Shown here one piece after another: positions 6,077-9,647 of a stretch of DNA of 9,647 nucleotides (positions within the stretch are counted from its first letter, which is position 1; each line of letters begins with the position of its first letter). The notes under the pieces were generated by a model. It was not told the origin of the DNA. It was given only the letters and a program-made list of their open reading frames with translations, and did not search any database. Location: assembly GCA_905204225.1 (NCBI GenBank), contig CAJKZK010000068.1, forward strand, positions 1 through 9,647, given 5' to 3'. The DNA comes from an uncultured Bacillota bacterium. Lineage in GTDB: Bacteria; Bacillota_I; Bacilli_A; RFN20; CAG-449. The position numbers and the translations under genes were made by a program.

Positions 6077-7375
6077 TTAGTTTTTTCCTTTAATTGGAAT
6101 AATAATATCAACATTAAATAAATCGTTTTTATTAGTAATTGTTAAATTACCATGATATTTATTAACAATATATTTTATACTTTTTGTTCCAAATCCATGA
6201 TAAAAAGCATCATTTTTAGTAGATAAAGGTAAGCCATTGAAGAATTTAATTTCACTATTACAAAAATTTTCCACATGAATACCTACTGTCTCATTATTAG
6301 AATATACTTTCATATTAAGTACACGATTTTCTTTATTTTCAATTTTACATAAATACTCTATTGCATTATCAAGAATGTTGCCAAATAAAGCGGAAATATC
6401 AGTTTTATTCATAAATGATATTGATTTACCATCAACTTGGTAAGTAAAAATAATATCATTTTTTTCGCATATTAAAGCTTTGTTAGAAATGACTAAATCA
6501 ATTACAGGATTATTAGTTTTTGCAATAGATTCATAAATCATAATTGATTGTTTTACTTCTTCAAGAGATTTAGCTTCATCTTCATCATTTAAATGAAATT
6601 CATCTAATCGATGTTTTAAATCATGGCATTTAATATTAATCATTTCGACTGTTTGAGATTCTAATTGATATCTTTTTTTAGTATCTTCCATCATTTGATC
6701 AATCATCATATTTTCAGTAATTAAATATCTCTTTTTTAAATCATTAAACATAATAAACAGAGCAAAGAAATCACATATTAAAATTAATAAATGACAATAT
6801 ATAAACATTTCTCCTTTATTAGGAAAATAATCAGAAATTTTCATAAAGAAATAACATGCTAAAAAGTAAGCAATAATTGCAATTACCAATGTCATAATAC
6901 GATTTACTGCAATATTTTCTAGGCCTTTTAATTGACGTGAGCAGAATAGCCATGTTAAGAAATAAATAAATATAAATGATAAAAACATATAAATACTTAA
7001 TGGTTGAAATCCTTCTATATTTAATAATGCTTTAACTATATCATAAAGATTAGCTCCCATGTTTTGAGTTAATAAAGCTGCTACACTACAAAATAATGTA
7101 TCAATAAAATTTCTTTGGAAACAAAAATAAAACAATCCTAATAACAATAAAAATGATAATGCTGTTCTTCCACCTATAACAAATCCACTTAATAATTTAC
7201 TTAATATAGGAGCAAATAATAAAAATAATCCTAATGCTAATATTGAACCAATTAAAAATTTTATAATAAAATGTTTTCTTTTATTAAACATCATAAAGAA
7301 TAATAAATTAGCTATATATATTTGGAAAAAATAAACGATTAACATAATATAGCTATCAAAAGAAGAATAAAACAT
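6077..7375 (-). CDS. GHKL sensor histidine kinase (AgrC-like), intact paralogue
   Basis: A 432-residue membrane sensor kinase. Six or seven hydrophobic helices occupy residues about 5-215. They are followed by a coiled linker, the phosphoacceptor motif CHDLKH (His251), an N-box-like FGNILDNAIEYL, a G-box-like GFGTKSIKYIVNKYHG, and a complete C-terminal strand ending IIIPIKGKN. It is a paralogue of the kinase at 433-1731, sharing KR.HF.IKF after the first helix, an FCF...F...L segment in the sensor region and nearly identical catalytic boxes. Its start codon abuts the stop of the upstream regulator (TAAATG), with GGAGG inside the end of that gene, so the pair is co-translated. The sensor region resembles those that detect peptides, but no agrB or agrD gene is present, so the signal is unknown. 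No terminator separates it from the downstream GH3 gene. Confidence 0.92.
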   Translation of the reverse strand: MFYSSFDSYIMLIVYFFQIYIANLLFFMMFNKRKHFIIKFLIGSILALGLFLLFAPILSKLLSGFVIGGRTALSFLLLLGLFYFCFQRNFIDTLFCSVAALLTQNMGANLYDIVKALLNIEGFQPLSIYMFLSFIFIYFLTWLFCSRQLKGLENIAVNRIMTLVIAIIAYFLACYFFMKISDYFPNKGEMFIYCHLLILICDFFALFIMFNDLKKRYLITENMMIDQMMEDTKKRYQLESQTVEMINIKCHDLKHRLDEFHLNDEDEAKSLEEVKQSIMIYESIAKTNNPVIDLVISNKALICEKNDIIFTYQVDGKSISFMNKTDISALFGNILDNAIEYLCKIENKENRVLNMKVYSNNETVGIHVENFCNSEIKFFNGLPLSTKNDAFYHGFGTKSIKYIVNKYHGNLTITNKNDLFNVDIIIPIKGKN

Positions 7376-8095
7376 TTATTTAATTCCTCCATTAGCAAAA
7401 AATTTTGTAAATTCATCAACAAATTCTTTATGATATGCTCTTGATATTGGCAATTTGTCTTTATTATCTAAATAAACTATATTATCTAAAATAGAACTAA
7501 TATGTTGTAAATTAACTAAATAACTCTTACCACATTGCACAAACATTGTATCATTTAATTCCATAATAATATTTTTTATTGTACTTCTAATTTCGTACTC
7601 TTTATCGGTAGTAACAATTCTTACATAATGATTATTACTTTCAAAATATAAAATAGATGATTGCATTATTTTTATTTTTTCATTAGCCTTAATAGAAAAT
7701 ACAAATGATTTTCCTATTTTTGCATTTATTTTTTTTATTAATCTATCTAATTTTAAAGCAAAACTAGTGTAATTTATTGGTTTTAAAACATAATCAAATG
7801 CATTAACCAAATAACCATCTATCGCGTAATTATTTAATCTAGTAACAAAAATAATTTCAACATTATGATCAATATTTCTTATTTTTTTACTAGCTTCCAT
7901 CCCATTCATAATGGGAAGTTCTATATCAAAAAATATAACATCATAATTAGATTGAAAGCTTTCTACAAAATCTAAACCATTTTTAAATACTTTATATTCG
8001 AAATCTATATTTTTTTCTATAAAAAATTTATTCAAACAATCTTCTAATTGTATTTGATATTTTTCTTCATCTTCAACAATAGCAATTTTTATCAT
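7376..8095 (-). CDS. LytTR-family response regulator, partner of the kinase at 6077-7375
   Basis: A 239-residue regulator. The receiver domain (about 1-122) has acidic residues E8/D9 (and E10), the phosphorylation site D57 in VIFFDIELP, T85 and lysine K105 in YVLKPI. A LytTR domain covers about 132-232, with the signature MFVQCGKSYLVNL near residue 184. It starts at an ATG with AGAGG upstream, and ends exactly where the kinase gene begins. It lies between the two hydrolase genes and is the best candidate to bind the 21-bp direct repeats upstream of each, because its own kinase looks intact. It is a paralogue of the regulator at 1724-2425, with similar length and the same gene order. A likely promoter lies at 8120-8148, and no copy of the direct-repeat operator is seen there, so autoregulation through that site is not indicated. 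Confidence 0.93.
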   Translation of the reverse strand: MIKIAIVEDEEKYQIQLEDCLNKFFIEKNIDFEYKVFKNGLDFVESFQSNYDVIFFDIELPIMNGMEASKKIRNIDHNVEIIFVTRLNNYAIDGYLVNAFDYVLKPINYTSFALKLDRLIKKINAKIGKSFVFSIKANEKIKIMQSSILYFESNNHYVRIVTTDKEYEIRSTIKNIIMELNDTMFVQCGKSYLVNLQHISSILDNIVYLDNKDKLPISRAYHKEFVDEFTKFFANGGIK

Positions 8096-8119
8096 ATTTA
8101 CCTCTTAATATTATTTTAC

Positions 8120-8148
8120 ATTATAAATTAAAATAAAAAAACACCCAA
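8120..8148 (-). promoter_or_regulatory. Promoter of the second regulator/kinase operon
   Basis: A perfect -10 hexamer TATAAT (8120-8125) lies 17 bases from TTGGGT (8143-8148), a weak -35 that keeps TTG. Position and spacing suit the regulator gene starting at 8095. Confidence 0.5.
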
Positions 8149-8154
8149 AAATTT

Positions 8155-8173
8155 TATGATATAAAATATCATA
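8155..8173 (-). repeat. Inverted repeat after the esterase gene
   Basis: TATGATA, loop of 5, TATCATA forms a perfect 7-bp AT-only stem, 6 bases past the esterase stop. On the minus strand it is followed by AAATTTTT. It may be a weak terminator or processing site, but the stem has only one G-C pair and the T run is short. Confidence 0.35.
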
Positions 8174-8178
8174 CTTAT

Positions 8179-9456
8179 TTATTTAAAAATTAATTGTAAA
8201 AAATTATATAGATTTAAATGCCAATTTTCTATTGAATGACGTTTTAAAAAAGTTATATCAAAAGATGTATTTTCATTTAATTTTAATCTTGGTTCCTTTT
8301 TTATCTGTTCATTATAATCATTAATTAAATCTGGTAAAATGAAATCCAAAGTTCCACCTGTAACATATAAATAATTAATTGAATAATTTTTTAATTCTTC
8401 TGATTGAATATTGTTTTTTAATTCTTCTCCACTAGTTCTTGAACCACTAAAAGCACCAAAACAAGAAAAATAATCTAAACTTTTACACAAAGCAGAATGA
8501 TACATTGTTACTCCACCTCTACTAAGGCCAGCAAAGGCACGATGATCTCTACTTAAAATAAAATCATCTTTTGATGTACTTTTTGCATATGTGGAATAAT
8601 TACTTTCTATATATGGCATTAAATCATTTCTTAATTCTTCATTAAAAGAATAGGTTAATTTATCTAATTCATTTTCACAATCATTTTCAACATAAAAAGT
8701 AGGAGTAACAACAATTAAAGGAGAAATTATTTTTTTATCAATTAAATTATCTAACATTATTTTATTTGAATGATGCTTTATTAACCAATAATCCTCGTTA
8801 TCACCAGTTCCATGCATTAAATATAAAATATTATATTGTTCATGTTTAGAATAATTATATGGCAAATATACATTAGCGGATTTTATCACTTCTCTATTAT
8901 CTGTCGCATACGCTTTTGTTTTATAAGAAATTTGTAACACTTCTCCTTTATTTTCACATTCTTTATTATCAATAAAAGAAGGCACAGTCCACTTATTTAA
9001 TTCAACATTAGTTTTATTTTTATCTATATTACATTCAATAAAATAATAAGAGAAAAACGAGCATAAAATAATACTAAAAGAAGCAATATATATAACTCCT
9101 TTAAATTGAGGTTTTTGTTTTTCTATTATTAAAAATATTATTTCAATAACTGAACCAATGATTAATAATATTGCACCAATTAAATATGCATAATTAAAAA
9201 CAAATGTATCATAATTAGTTAATGAATTTAAAATAATCATAACTATACTTGAACCAATATATAAAATAGGTAATTTTGTTTTATATCCTATCAAATTAAA
9301 TAATAAGATCAATATATTAATTATAAACATTGTTAAAAACAATTTTATTTCACCAACACATGCATAAATAACAATATTAATTATGGCAATAATGATACTT
9401 AATAATAAATTGCTTAAAGATAATATTTCACTTTTATTTTTAAAATTAATTTTCAT
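8179..9456 (-). CDS. Membrane-anchored extracellular esterase (CE1/feruloyl-esterase-like)
   Basis: A 425-residue fusion. The first 140 residues hold five predicted membrane helices (about 14-34, 39-57, 62-79, 88-111, 119-140), placing the C-terminal domain outside. Residues about 180-425 form an alpha/beta hydrolase of the putative-esterase type that includes feruloyl and acetylxylan esterases. Visible features are the oxyanion region YLMHGTGDNEDYW, nucleophile S312 in GLSRGG, probable acid D371 in GGTLDF and catalytic H407 in RHSIENW, which fits the family pattern H..x.W...L. The triad looks complete, so it should cleave an ester at the cell surface, with unknown substrate. The first four helices resemble the small protein at 2553-2951. 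GAGG lies 8 bases before the ATG. A direct-repeat operator like that of the GH3 gene lies about 53-82 bases upstream, suggesting shared control. Confidence 0.88.
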   Translation of the reverse strand: MKINFKNKSEILSLSNLLLSIIIAIINIVIYACVGEIKLFLTMFIINILILLFNLIGYKTKLPILYIGSSIVMIILNSLTNYDTFVFNYAYLIGAILLIIGSVIEIIFLIIEKQKPQFKGVIYIASFSIILCSFFSYYFIECNIDKNKTNVELNKWTVPSFIDNKECENKGEVLQISYKTKAYATDNREVIKSANVYLPYNYSKHEQYNILYLMHGTGDNEDYWLIKHHSNKIMLDNLIDKKIISPLIVVTPTFYVENDCENELDKLTYSFNEELRNDLMPYIESNYSTYAKSTSKDDFILSRDHRAFAGLSRGGVTMYHSALCKSLDYFSCFGAFSGSRTSGEELKNNIQSEELKNYSINYLYVTGGTLDFILPDLINDYNEQIKKEPRLKLNENTSFDITFLKRHSIENWHLNLYNFLQLIFK

Positions 9457-9508
9457 GGATATAACCTCAATTATTATTTAATCATTTATAATCTTCATCA
9501 TATATAGT

Positions 9509-9538
9509 TTTGGCAAAATTAGTATAAATTTTAACGAA
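9509..9538 (-). promoter_or_regulatory. Direct-repeat operator, LytTR-type, upstream of esterase
   Basis: On the minus strand TTCGTTAAA (9530-9538), exactly 12 bases, then TTTGCCAAA (9509-9517). Spacing, order and sequence match the pair upstream of the GH3 gene: distal copies both begin TTCG, proximal copies both begin TTTGCCA. The GTTAA core also resembles known LytTR half-sites such as that of AgrA (ACAGTTAAG). The promoter it would act on is unclear; TATAAA at 9485-9490 is the nearest -10-like element. No cre site is seen here. Confidence 0.55.
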
Positions 9539-9647
9539 ATAGGTAATTAAAAATAATTTTTAATTTATTTTTACTTAATAATTAATATTAAAAATATAAT
9601 TTTGTAATTTTTTTACAAATATATTGTTTAACGAATATAAATTAACA
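9539..9647. other. Non-coding AT-rich stretch upstream of esterase
   Basis: No reading frame of note. It holds an inverted repeat TTTGTAA, loop of five T, TTACAAA (9601-9619), which could be a weak terminator of a gene beyond the edge, and a further minus-strand copy of TTCGTTAAA (9627-9635). The 12 bases upstream of that copy reach the window edge, so any partner repeat cannot be seen. Confidence 0.4.

Noticed and set aside
1..9647. Search for CRISPR repeats, transposon ends, tRNA or rRNA genes
   Set aside because: No regularly spaced repeats, transposase-like frames, or RNA gene motifs were seen.

Overview
Organism and overall character. The window is very AT-rich, and every gene reads on the minus strand. 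Stop codons are all TAA, tryptophan is encoded by TGG, ribosome sites are strong AGGAGG-type, and two sites fit the CcpA (cre) consensus. Together with paired GHKL histidine kinases and LytTR response regulators, this points to a low-GC member of the Bacillota. A gut-type Erysipelotrichia/Coprobacillus-like lineage would fit, but that is inference. No rRNA, tRNA, insertion sequence or CRISPR array is visible.

Layout in the direction of transcription (right to left). (1) 9456-8179: a five-helix membrane protein with an extracellular alpha/beta-hydrolase esterase domain. (2) 8095-6077: a LytTR response regulator and a GHKL sensor kinase, joined TAA-ATG. (3) 5973-2553: a large family 3 glycoside hydrolase with swapped domain order and a membrane helix at each end, translationally coupled to a small four-helix membrane protein, then a clear intrinsic terminator (2498-2534). 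(4) 2425-433: a second, paralogous LytTR/GHKL pair, whose kinase appears to have lost its last 14 codons to an in-frame TAA. (5) 285-37: a small lipoprotein near the window edge.

How it may work together. The two hydrolases are predicted to act outside the cell while anchored in the membrane. Upstream of each is a direct repeat of a 9-mer resembling TTCGCCAAA/TTTGCCAAA, with exactly 12 bases between the copies (21 bp register). That is the geometry expected for a LytTR-family activator dimer, so the local two-component systems probably control these hydrolases. The hydrolase gene 2953-5973 also has a cre site lying inside its promoter, so it is probably repressed when good sugars are present. 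The lipoprotein leader repeats this layout in weaker form (one half-site next to a very good cre).

Working hypothesis: a signal-responsive, catabolite-repressed locus of membrane-tethered surface hydrolases (a glycosidase and an esterase). The four-helix protein encoded with the glycosidase resembles, by eye, the helical front end of the esterase, which may indicate a shared membrane module. No transporter and no agrB/agrD-like peptide gene lies in the window, so the ligand of the sensors is unknown.
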